Of a stretch of DNA of 64,000 nucleotides, positions 48,267-57,966 are shown piece by piece. The notes under the pieces were generated by a model. That model saw only the letters and a program-made list of their open reading frames with translations. It was not told the DNA's origin and did not search any database. Positions within the stretch are counted from its first letter, which is position 1. Each line of letters begins with the position of its first letter. The translations under genes and the position numbers were made by a program. This DNA is from Nansenia antarctica (Eukaryota > Chordata > Actinopteri > Argentiniformes > Microstomatidae), in the NCBI GenBank assembly GCA_963989245.1, contig OZ022342.1, positions 36,392,134 to 36,456,133 on the forward strand, written 5' to 3'.

Positions 48267-49757
48267 ATGTCACTGTGTGAGGCTGAAGGACCCTTGGCAC
48301 AGGAGCTGAGCTGCCCTATCTGCCTGCAACTCTTCTCAGAGCCAGTGAGTCTGCCCTGTGGGCACGTCTACTGCCTCGCCTGCCTTCAGAAGGCCATGGT
48401 GACCGACGTCGCCCACCACCACTGCCCCGAGTGCCAGGCAGAGTATCAGGGAGCCAGCGTCCTCGTGAAAAACTTCAAGATGTGCAACATCATCGCAAGC
48501 TACAAAGCGACAGCTGGGAAGGTCCAGGTCCGCCGGGGGACAGAGGCCTCCGACAACCAAAGCTATGAGGAGAGCTGTCTGAAAGGGCAGTGGGAGGAGC
48601 CACAGCTCAGGGGAACAGGAACGGCAGTGGCAGTGACCCCCGACCCCCGGCTGAACGAAGAACCAGCCGACGTCAAAGCGGCCGAGGCGGAAACGGCCGA
48701 ACCCAAAGCCAGACTAGCATCTCAGGTGACGGAGTTGACGCACAGGCTGCAGATGGCCGAGGACGCAGTCAGGAAGGAGGAGGAGAGGGAGGCGAAGGCC
48801 AGGGCCGCTAACGCCGAGCTGCGAGGCAGAGCAGTCGGACTGCTGGTGCAGATGACGGAGCTGGTGCTGAGCTACGGTGAGGGCGTGACGGAGCTGATCG
48901 AGGGGGAGCTGCGCCCCGGGGAGGAGAGTTTAAGCGGTCGTGTGCATCGAGCCACCGAGCTCAGGGAGGAGCTCCGGGAGGCCCAGCAGCAGGCTAACGC
49001 CCTCCTGGCTGAGGAGGATGGGGCTGCGTTTAGCGACGAGCTCCAGAGGGTACAGCCACGCATCGCGGAGCTGATGACGCAGCCTATGGTGGATATGGGG
49101 GACGAAGTGGAGTCCAAAATGAATTTGGGCTGTGCTTGCTCCGAGCTGGAGCAGAAGAATTCAGAGTTGAGGGCAGGGCTCGGGGTGGCCCAACGCTCCT
49201 TACGGAACGTCCTCAACCCCTCAGAGGTGACATTTGACCCTGACACGGCCCATCCCAGCCTGGTCCTATCGGAGGACCTGAAGACGGTCACTTTCAGCGC
49301 CACCAAGCAGACGTACCCAGCCCTACCCCAGAGGTTCAGCAGCTTCCTCCAGGTCCTCAGCTCCCAGGTCTTCTACGGGGGCGAGCACTGCTGGGAGGTG
49401 GAGGTTGAAGGCTCCCCCTGGATCATAGGGGTGTGCTACGGCGGGAAGCTAGGGCGTAGCGGGCTAGCGAGCGCTCTGGAGAGCAGCCGGAGCTCCTGGT
49501 GCCTGATGTGGTACGATAACCTGCTCCGAGCGTTCGAGCAGGGCCACGCCGTCCCGCTGAAGAAGACCTCGTCATTGCAGAGACTGGAGATCAGGCTCAG
49601 CTTCAACACCTACAGACTGAGCTTCTACAGCATCAGCCCGTACGGGAGCGGGAAGATTCACCTGTACACCTTCAAGGCTAACCTCACAGAACCGGTGAAT
49701 CTGGCCTATAGGATGATGTCAGGGCAACCCAAGGCACGCATCACAGTGTGCTCGTGA
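48267..49757 (+). CDS. RING/coiled-coil/PRY-SPRY E3 ubiquitin ligase, TRIM- or RNF135-like, no B-box
   Basis: A 496-residue protein on a single coding exon. The start ATG at 48267 is in a good context (accaccATGT); upstream in-frame codons lack another ATG. The RING finger is C3HC4: Cys16, Cys19, Cys31, His33, Cys36, Cys39, Cys53, Cys56. No B-box follows. Residues ~140-300 are Glu/Arg/Ala-rich heptad-like coiled coil. PRY-SPRY fills ~315-490 (VTFDPDTAHPSLVLSEDLKT, FYGGEHCWEVEVEGSPWIIG, LEIRLSFNTYRLSFYS). This layout matches RNF135 (Riplet) and B-box-less TRIM proteins such as those of the fish antiviral expansions, which ubiquitinate innate-immune sensors. The exact orthologue is not certain. 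AATAAA lies at 49815-49820, 58 bases after the stop. GC-rich third positions contrast with the AT-rich flanks. Intact. Confidence 0.88.
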   Translation: MSLCEAEGPLAQELSCPICLQLFSEPVSLPCGHVYCLACLQKAMVTDVAHHHCPECQAEYQGASVLVKNFKMCNIIASYKATAGKVQVRRGTEASDNQSYEESCLKGQWEEPQLRGTGTAVAVTPDPRLNEEPADVKAAEAETAEPKARLASQVTELTHRLQMAEDAVRKEEEREAKARAANAELRGRAVGLLVQMTELVLSYGEGVTELIEGELRPGEESLSGRVHRATELREELREAQQQANALLAEEDGAAFSDELQRVQPRIAELMTQPMVDMGDEVESKMNLGCACSELEQKNSELRAGLGVAQRSLRNVLNPSEVTFDPDTAHPSLVLSEDLKTVTFSATKQTYPALPQRFSSFLQVLSSQVFYGGEHCWEVEVEGSPWIIGVCYGGKLGRSGLASALESSRSSWCLMWYDNLLRAFEQGHAVPLKKTSSLQRLEIRLSFNTYRLSFYSISPYGSGKIHLYTFKANLTEPVNLAYRMMSGQPKARITVCS

Positions 49758-49814
49758 GGAGTCAGTTGCTTTATACGTGGGTTTGTGCACAGCACACCCT
49801 TGAAATGATCTTTG

Positions 49815-49820
49815 AATAAA
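49815..49820 (+). terminator. poly(A) signal AATAAA of the RING-SPRY gene
   Basis: Canonical hexamer 58 bases after the stop codon, in the sense strand. A very short 3' UTR would result. Confidence 0.6.
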
Positions 49821-50061
49821 AGCTACTCATGAATGAAAGGTAGAATAAGGAGAGAGGAGTAAAAAGGGAGATTATTCGCTGCAAATGTTGTGACCTGTTT
49901 TTTTTTTATGCAGATCGGTCAGTGCTGTTTACTTATATGATCAGAATTATAATACTGCGTTGTATTTAAGCAGCTTTCTAAAGACCAAAGGACACTACAA
50001 AAAAAACAAGGGGAAAGGGGCTAAAATGCAATTCACCCTTATGAGATCATATGTCTTACTG

Positions 50062-50503
50062 TGTGGAATAGTTTGACAACACACATACACACATAAACTG
50101 TATAGAATGTATGGATCTGTATAATCTGCCTTTAGATTCTCCTGGCTATGAGGGGGGGGGCTAGGATTTTATGACTCTTTGTTTAGGCCACATGGTAATT
50201 TCTTGCGGTCTGTGACCTGACCTATAACCTGAATGACATCATATATGGACTGACCCTCTTTTCACACCTTGGTCATCTCTAAATAATGTGATAGGCTCAT
50301 GTAGATACCTTGTGGTAAAACTGTATTTGCATATCATTGTATACAAATATGGGAGTGGGACCTCTCCCACCCCAGCCAGCTCAACATCATCTACCTTCAC
50401 TGTATCTCTGTAGTTTGTAATTCTGGTTAATAAATAGTCTTAGTTTACTCAGAAGTTTACTCGTGATCTATTTCAAACAAGTTACTTGAGTTAAGGAACA
50501 ACA
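50062..50503 (+). mobile_element. solo retroviral LTR, 442 bp, TSD ACTG
   Basis: Begins TGTGGAATAG, ends GGAACAACA, flanked by ACTG at 50058-50061 and 50504-50507. Contains a TATA-like tacaaatatgggagtggga and AATAAA in gttaataaatagtcttag. It resembles the ERV LTR at 53263-53779 in order and motifs (agtggg after TATA, aataaatagtctta near the end). No internal viral sequence. Confidence 0.85.
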
Positions 50504-50507
50504 ACTG

Positions 50508-51700
50508 TTCCAAAAGCGTTCAGTTAAGTAATACGTTTATTGTAACAAAATGGTATAGTTGTACACACCGAGTATACCAGGGTAGTATTGCATCAACATT
50601 GAGGAAAATCCAGTCTTATTTCTGACGTCTCGCGAGGTCTGAAACGCAGCTGAAATTCAACTCGGCCTCCATGTTTGAGAGACACATAAAACATGTTATA
50701 CAAGAGACCCCAAAGGTGTGGTGACCTGAAAATGGGACTGGTTAAGATTAGCCTTCCTGTCCACCATTCAAGTAGGATATAGCAGTTTTAAAGGTGTTGC
50801 TGAGCCCCCCCATACACACCCCATATGGTGCCTAGACAGACCTGTTTGATTTGCGTTAGCATTTCGTTTCAAATTTCCATACAGTACATTTATAAAAATC
50901 TACTTGTGGCACAGAAATTGTGCAACAAAATAAAAGCTCAAACACTGAAGGAATCAAGGAATCAAACAACAAAAATACATTTGATCATAATTATTCATAA
51001 AGTCATTCTTTTGAAAAGTACAATAAAGCTTTATTTCTTTTAACAAAGTGTGGTGTGCACCTCAACTACCAGCAGTACGGTGGTGTTACTCAAAAACCTT
51101 TGACAGTGACAGATCAATATCTTAGCAGGGTCCCAAGCCAAAGTTCTGTGACCGCTCTCTGGCTAACATGTTTTGATGACTGATTTGACTTCTGGGGACC
51201 TTTTATTTAAAAAATTGCCTCCAGGTCCCTTCCCAAAAATCCTGGGGTTAGGAACCGAAACCTGGGGTTAGGAACCCCAAATCCAGAATACCTGTAACCT
51301 GGCGAGACATGGCAGGTGAATAGGGTAATTTTTTAACTAATAGATATCACTATGAAACGTCCCCAGTTAATCACTTACATTAAGACAATATTTTTTTGTA
51401 TTACAAATGTTCTGAAATGGTATGTTTAAATATGCAAATGAGGTGTTGCCTAATTAGATATGCGCTAATTTGCATAACATTCAAGAACTTAAATCTGAAC
51501 ATTGGATGAAGCCACCTTCAAAATTCTTGTTTCATCTTGTTGACATATTAGAGTCAAAGGCTTGATTAATTTTTTTGTTAAATTGGATGCCCGTTAGGTG
51601 CCTCCAGGGTATCAACTATTTATGAATGTATAACAAGAGACCTAATTATAGTTAATTATACTAATTATACTTAAAATAACAACAGAAGTATACAGAAGTA
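50508..51700. other. unrecognised sequence
   Basis: Contains the repeat shared with 21849 at 51017-51080 (aagtacaataaagctttatt). No believable gene. Confidence 0.5.
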
Positions 51701-51732
51701 ATAGAACAGTTGAACCACTTTAAACATAGTGA

Positions 51733-52152
51733 TCACTCTGAATCAGAACCTTCTTCCTCACTAGATTCTGAATCCCCCTCTCCCTCCTCCTCATCTCTCT
51801 CCTCCTCATCTCCTTCCTCCCCCTCTCCCTCCTCCTCCTCTCCCTCCTCCTCATCTCCCTCCTCACTCTCATCTTCCTCCTTGTCTTCTGCTGGCCCTGG
51901 TGCAGGTAGGTTCACTGGGAGAGCAGGTCGTGTGTGGCGGACAGGGCGACAGTGACCACCCACCAGCTCCTAGCCATGAACGAGTGGCGAGGGGTGGTGC
52001 TTCAGGGAGCGGTGGCGCACTAGATATGCCAAGTAGTTGGCACGGAGACAGTGTTGCCGTAGGATATATGCATCTGGAGGGAGACGGATGAATGTGTTGT
52101 TGACATCAGCTGCATCTATGACAACAGGGCCACTGTAGCCTGACTCACGCAA
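51733..52152 (-). pseudogene. C-terminus of an unrecognised protein with acidic tail, in-frame stop
   Basis: One minus-strand frame reads RESGYSGPVVIDAADVNNTF, RLPPDAYILRQHCLRANYLA, then SPLVHG and TAG at 51972-51970, then CRPVRHTRPALPVNLPAPG and a long Glu/Asp/Ser tail to 51733. The block looks like part of a transposon or phosphatase-like family repeated in fish genomes, but I do not recognise it. The in-frame stop and the lack of an N-terminal part make it a pseudogene. Confidence 0.5.
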
Positions 52153-52676
52153 AACTGCGTAAGCAGAGAAGGAAGGATGGTGTCAGCCTCACATTGGGCA
52201 AAGATGTAGTTCTGCATCGGTTGTTGTGTTGACAAGTTTATAGCGTTTATTTGCAGGGGTGCAAACTTGTCACCTTTTAGCCGTTTTAGCCGTTTTTACC
52301 TCAAAATAGGTCAACAATTTTCATAAATGTTTTCACCTTTTTGGGCCATCACCAGTTTGCATCCTTGTATTTGATCCCAGTCCATGGATTTGAGGTCGCC
52401 TGGAAGGTTACCGGAGCTTGTCATGTTTCATTGATTCATTTCCAAGGATTTGAAATGCAGTCGCCTATTATTTGAGAATAGTCAATTGGCCAAAAGGTGG
52501 CCTGAGGTGCCCTCTCCTCTTTGCACCCTGTTATGACATTTTAAATGATAACAACCTGTAACTTTAACTTTGTTAACCTTGATTTGTTAACCAACATCAC
52601 AAGGTGAATCAAGCGTCACCTAAAAACTCTACAATCTCTATGGCAAGACGCTGTCATTCACCCTAGTTAAATGGTA
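52153..52676. other. unrecognised sequence
   Basis: AT-rich, with a small cacctttttg/gtttgcatcc duplication near 52250-52370. No gene. Confidence 0.5.
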
Positions 52677-53070
52677 AAATGGACTGCACTTACATAGCGC
52701 CTTATTCCAAAGTGCTTTACAATGGCCTCTCATTCACCCATTCACACACACATTCACACACACACATTCACACACACATTCACACACCAATGGCGGCAAG
52801 CTACGATGCAAGACGCCGGCCCGCTCATTGGGATCAATTTGGGGTTCAGTGTCTTGCCCAAGGACACCTCGACCATGTGGCCAGCCAGGGTTCGAACTGC
52901 CGATCTGCCGACATTGCGATCATTAGACGCCAGCTCTACCTCCTGCGCCACAGCCACCCCGGTTCAGTGTCTTGCCCAAGGACACCTCAACATATGGCCA
53001 GCTGGGGATCAAAACTGCCGACTTTGCGATGATTAGACGCCGGCTTTACCTCCTACCGCCATAGCCGCAA
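52677..53070 (-). mobile_element. SINE with two tRNA-like heads in tandem
   Basis: Minus strand: head one at 53070-52965 (ggcggtaggaggtaaagccg ... ggcagttttgatcccc) and head two at 52960-52880 (ggctgtggcgcaggaggtag ... ggcagttcgaaccctgg). Both are followed by gaggtgtccttgggcaagac. The body has (CACACATT)n and the tail aaagcactttggaataaggc, gctatgtaagtgcagtccat. Same family as 47655-47882. Confidence 0.75.
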
Positions 53071-53262
53071 ATAGAGCTTGTCTCAGTGGGTCGGAGACAA
53101 AGCTTGTGTTTTGATCGGACAGAGAGCGATCCATAGTGCCCTCCCCGGTGTCATGTTGGGGGACAATAATTAGGGGCTAGAAATGGGGGGGGGGGGACGC
53201 CAGGTCATCTGCATAGACCGTTTTTGAGAATCATTCTATTGGCTATTCTATTATGAAGGTGT
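53071..53262. other. flank of the ERV LTR
   Basis: Short unique-looking stretch with a G11 run at 53187-53197. The last four bases before the LTR are GTGT, the expected target duplication. Confidence 0.5.
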
Positions 53263-53779
53263 TGTAGAATATCTTGTTGGATATGGACCACGAAAACAGT
53301 TCTGAGTTTAAGACTATTTATTTAAACAAAGTACACATGTTACAGAATACGGCTGCGGCTGGAGGTGCTGAGATGAGAGCGCTGGGGTGATCAAGAGAAG
53401 AGAGAGAGAGAGAGAGCTGCATGGTTATCAGAGAGAAGAGAGAGCGTCCCCTCGGGCCCACTCCCTTATTTATAAACAATGATATGTAAATACAGTTGCA
53501 AACAATAGCCTATCACCTTTACTGAAGTTGGTGACCTGAGTGTGAAAATGGGGCAGTCACCTGTGATGTCACTCTGGCCTAAAGTCAGGGGGCAGGTCAC
53601 AGATCATAGGAGCCATTTTATAATACAATCACTTCAGGTTCCATTTTGTCTTAACCATTTGGCTTTCCAACAAAGGGCCATAAATACCTTAACCTAGCCC
53701 CCACAGTCAGGAGGCATTCCTTCATAGCATACAGTATATACAGTTCATGCATGTGTGTGTTTAAGTAAAATATACTACA
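53263..53779 (-). mobile_element. 3' LTR of an endogenous retrovirus, 517 bp
   Basis: Minus-strand ends TGTAGTATA (53779) and ATTCTACA (53263). A purine run gaggggggaat lies just upstream (53781-53791), a good polypurine tract. TATA-type tttataaata (about 53475-53466) is followed by a CT-rich leader, and AATAAA lies at about 53321-53316. The other LTR is not in the window. Confidence 0.85.
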
Positions 53780-54425
53780 TATTCCCCCCTCGGAACACCC
53801 AGAGGGAGTTCCGAAATGAAAAACAACCACAAAACAAAAACAAAAATCACAACAATAACAACAACAACAAAAAAGCCCACACAATGCAGCTAAGTAACCA
53901 CAAAAACACAAACAATAATAGACAGAAAAACTACACCAACAGACAACACAAGAAACCCAAGAACGCAAACCAAACCAGCACCAGTACCAGCAACCGAAGA
54001 TACAAAACAAATACAAAATAATCAACACAAACCAAAAAATCCAAAAAAGAACAACCAAAATTAACCTAAACACAGTACATCACACACAATACAAGACAAA
54101 AACTTCCAATGACCGACGTCTTCTTGGTCCTTGCATCTTCAGGGTCAGAGGTTACTAGCACTTGACCCCAGTTGGAGAACAACCTTTATCGCTGTCTCAG
54201 ATTGATAACACTTTCATAGTCAGGAGCTTTTATCGTCGTTGCGCTAGGAACAGAACCTCTCCCCCAGCATTGCGTAACCATCACATCACTTCTCAACTGA
54301 CATCAATCACACGGTATAGAAATAAACAAACATTACACAAATAATCACCTTCAGTTATCATAACACATAATTCCCCAACAGTAAGCACAGGACAAAGGGA
54401 ATGCATGAATGCATAGATCTTCACC
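53780..54425 (-). other. ERV sequence between the last ORF and the LTR
   Basis: Contains an A/C-rich low-complexity run on the + strand (53815-54060) and no readable envelope gene. It ends at the polypurine tract at 53781-53791. Confidence 0.5.
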
Positions 54426-55034
54426 TCAGATGAGGACTAGTCTTCTGAAAAGTTCATCAACGTTGCCTGAGTGACTGATTTTCCTAAAAAAGTCAACAAG
54501 GCCCTGTCTCCTAAGAAAGTCAAAAATCATATCCGCTATAATAGGTGCTCCTACCGTAGCAAAATAAGTTTCCCATGCCCCTAAGACCGTTTCCAGCCAT
54601 GCTATCATCTGCTGTCCATTCCTGTCGTTCCCTTTGATCTGCTGCTCCACTACCCTACGCTTAGTCTTTAATCTCTTCCTAACTGGTCGTTGTCTGTCAG
54701 TGTCATTGAGGTTCAGACAGTCGTCTGGTCTCCTTCCATGCTGATCAAGGTCTGGGGAGTGGCCCTCAGCATCACCTGAAGCATGATGCAGGCACTCACC
54801 AGCATCCTCACCAGCACAGGTGTCCAAACTTTGGACACTCCCTGGTTGGACCTCCAGACTGTCAACACTCTCTGTTTCGTTTGTCTCTGGTTCATTGGCA
54901 TCTGGACAGCTTTCCACTGTCACCTCAGTTTCTGGTATTGTCAGAAATGTCACTGTCTGTGACACTGGCATTGCCACTGGCAACGCAACCGGCTCTGGTA
55001 TTGCCACTGTCTCACAGACTTGTGAGCTGCACAC
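54426..55034 (-). CDS. ORF of unknown function at the 3' end of the ERV
   Basis: About 200 residues overlapping the end of the RNase H frame in another frame. The first half is Glu/Asp/Thr/Pro-rich and low in hydrophobic residues. Then comes a basic patch (RKRLKTKRR), then an amphipathic/hydrophobic stretch (WLETVLGAWETYFATVG, IIADMIFDFL) and a C-terminal ...RRLVLI. It stands where integrase and envelope would be expected and resembles neither. It could be an envelope tail remnant or a captured or accessory gene. The first codon is not secure. Confidence 0.45.
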   Translation of the reverse strand: MCSSQVCETVAIPEPVALPVAMPVSQTVTFLTIPETEVTVESCPDANEPETNETESVDSLEVQPGSVQSLDTCAGEDAGECLHHASGDAEGHSPDLDQHGRRPDDCLNLNDTDRQRPVRKRLKTKRRVVEQQIKGNDRNGQQMIAWLETVLGAWETYFATVGAPIIADMIFDFLRRQGLVDFFRKISHSGNVDELFRRLVLI

Positions 55035-56631
55035 TTCACTATGGCTAACTCTTTTGGTTTCATCATGGCCTGTAACAGCTTCATGATCTGTGCGTGGTGC
55101 TGTATCGGCGAACCATCAGTTTTCTTAAAACCCCACCCCTTCCATACAGCTCCATGTAAATGACACACATTATGTGCATAGGCAGAGTCGGTATACACTG
55201 TTACTCTCCGTCCTGTTCCCAAGTTGCATGCTTCTGTGAGGGCAATCAACTCAGCCAACTGAGGAAGGCTGAGGAACTGCCTCAACTTTTTCCACCATAA
55301 ACTTCCACCATAAACTCCACAATCTTGTGCTTTAACTATGGCATACCCAGTGCACAAAGTTTCTCCTACCCGGTAACAAGACCCATCAGTCCAATACTCT
55401 ACATCAGCTCCCTTTAAAGGCAAAGCTAGTAGGTCTGCTCTAAGCTTAGAGTACCTGGTGGCTTCCTTCACACAATCATGTGGCTCCCCATCTTCTGGGG
55501 TTGGCAAGGTCTCTGCTGGGTTAAGTGTGTTACATCTTGCTAATGTTACATCTTCCCTTTCTAACATTCTGTAATAATCCCTAATCCTAGGCATAGTCAA
55601 AGTGTACTTGCCTTGATTCAAGAGATTTCTCAGACTGTGGTGGCAGAGAATGGTAATTGGGTACCCCATTGTTAAGGCTGACGCCTTCTCATACATAAGA
55701 TATGCCCCTGCCATTGCTCTGTAGCATGGCACAAAACCCATTTCTACCTCTGAATATGCAACTGAATAATAGGCTATGGGCTGTGGACTAGTTCCAATGC
55801 CTGTTGGTTGAGTAAGAACAGCGCAGGCATACTTCCCTCCGGCTGAAGAGGAAACATACAATCCAAATTCTTTAGAATAATCTGGAAGGGCTAAAGCTGG
55901 TGCTTCTTGCAATTTGTGTTTAATTGTCTCAAAAGCCAAATCAGCTTCTCTTGTCCAAGTGATGCAACAATGGAGGTTACCACTACCTGTTTCCTTAATC
56001 ATCTCCCTCAATGGAGCTACCAGTCTAGTGTAATCCTCCACCCACGCTGAACTATACCCAGTAATGCCCAGAAACATCATCATTTCCCTAACTGTTCGTG
56101 GTTTTGGAGCCTTCTGAATAGCTTCCAAATGTGCATTAGAGACACTGCGATGTCCCTGTGTAATAGACTGTCCTAAATAAGCTACTCTTTCCTGGCAATA
56201 CTGTAGCTTTGTCTTGGACACCTTATGTCCCTTCTCCGCCAAAACCTTTAACAGTTTAGTGGAGTCCCTGTGACATGTTTCTTCATCTGGGGCACAAAGG
56301 AGTATGTCATCCATGTACTGAATGGCAGTACTACTTATCATCTGCTCTAACCCGTCTAAGTCCTCCTTCAAAACCTGATTAAAAACATGAGGACTGTGTT
56401 TGTACCCCTGCGGCATTCTGGTATATTGATAATGCTGACCTTTGTAGTTAAACCCAAATAACCCTTGACTTTCTACACTAAGAGGTACAGAAAAGAAAGC
56501 CCCGCATAAATCAATTACTGTAAACACTTTGGCTGTCGATGGAATCTGAGTCAACAGCACATGAGGATCAGGAACATCAGCTGGGTAGCTGACGACCACA
56601 TCATTAACTGCACGTAGGTCATGTACTAGAC
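54950..56631 (-). pseudogene. ERV pol: reverse transcriptase and RNase H
   Basis: Reverse transcribes the viral genome and degrades its RNA. Landmarks: HDLRAVND at the left edge of the hAT insertion, FTVIDLCGAFFSVPL, RMPQGYKHSPHVFNQ, QYMDDILLCAPD (catalytic YMDD, about residues 110-113 of the ORF), LGITGYSSAWV, then RNase H with YWTDGS, LAELIALTEA and VYTDSAYAH. The N-terminal fingers are on the other side of the hAT (59684-59450). The frame ends in Gln/Arg-rich sequence soon after CAAHKS, so the last RNase H residues, integrase and any downstream pol are missing. Confidence 0.92.
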
Positions 56632-57233
56632 CAGGGGTAGGCAACCTTTTTGATATGAAGTGCCATTTTTAAATTTTCTTGTTAGTCAGTGTGCCAACCA
56701 CAATATCAACATTAATTATGACTCGACATCAAACCAAACCAAACAGACCAACAGATCTGCAATTTTATTCCACAACATGAACAACAATTTTCAGCAAAGA
56801 GCTATGTATGCAAAGCCATGTATGCTAAATAAACCTAAAAATGTAACTAACTGAAACTTGAACAAAATTACCAACATAACATCTAAGACAACTAAACTTT
56901 GTGATGCGTAGCACAACTTTAAGCAAATTGGAGCGCTCAATTTCTACCAAAGTTGCTAACTGCGCTCCCTATGGTTATCATTTTAATAAGTAGGCCTAAC
57001 TGGAGGGTGATTATACAAGGGTCTTACTTGTATGAATTATAATTTATATTTATATAATTATTTGGTTGTTACTTACATTTTATTCTTTTATTCCAACCAC
57101 AACAAACATATATATTTTTTTGGTTGCAAAGAGCTATGTATGCAAAGCCATGTAAACAGTCCTAACAATCAATGTTGTGATCCCTGGCCCTGTTTTCCTT
57201 TGCTCAACTCCATTATCTGGGGGTGGTACTTGG

Positions 57234-57824
57234 TCACTTTAAGTTGCACACAATTAATGCAACCGCTCCCCTCTGTTTCCCGACCATGGCAGGGGCACCA
57301 TCTGTTGTCACTGCAAAAATCCTGCTAATGTCAATCCCTCGCTCCACAAAATGCTCGATAAGAACTTTAGCGATGTCCTCACCTTTTGTTGTTTCTGGCA
57401 TTGGTTTTAGGCAGCAGAGCTCCTCCCTTACAGCAGAATCACAGTATCTTGCTATGACAGCCAGACGTGGCATGTCATTCACATCTACGCTCTCATCAAG
57501 TGCGAGGCTAAACACCGTCGCATCTTTCAAACCAGCGGTCTGCTGCGCTTTCACGTTTTCTGCCATTTCTCCTATTCTTCGTTCCACACTTCTGTCTGAC
57601 ACTGGGATGTCTTTTATTCTTGATTTTATTGTGTCTTTGTTTGATAAGCCTTCAAACAAAACATCTGAGCTACAGAGGAAAGCCTCCTTAATATATTCTC
57701 CATCAGTGAATGGCTTTCCACGTTTCGCAATGCAATGAGCAATGCGAAAGCTTGCTTCAGTTGCGTGATTTTTAGCAGTGGCAAATGCTTTAAAGGTGCT
57801 GGCCTGCTTCCTATACCTTGACAC
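57234..57824 (-). pseudogene. hAT transposase N-terminal half (GTF2IRD2/SCAND3-like)
   Basis: About 196 residues: SRYRKQASTFKAFATAKN, EASFRIAHCIAKRGKPFTDG, FSLALDESVDVNDMPRLAVI (first catalytic Asp region, LDES), IFAVTTDGAPAMVGKQRG (second, TDGAPAM). It ends shortly after; the C-terminal dimerisation block of this copy is deleted. Similar domesticated proteins exist in vertebrates, but this is a transposon copy inside an ERV. Confidence 0.85.
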
Positions 57825-57966
57825 AGCACGTCTTATTGATTCGGCCTTGTCTGCTTCATCCTTGAACGACTTGAGTTATATTGATACAAGTATCGAATCG
57901 AATTCAGAATTTTACTTTGAAAATTGGCGCCAGAATACGGCTCTCGTGGAGTGGATGAGAGACTAG

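Noticed and set aside
53755..54021. Asn/Lys-rich 88-aa + strand ORF
   Set aside because: Low-complexity A/C-rich ERV sequence read on the wrong strand.
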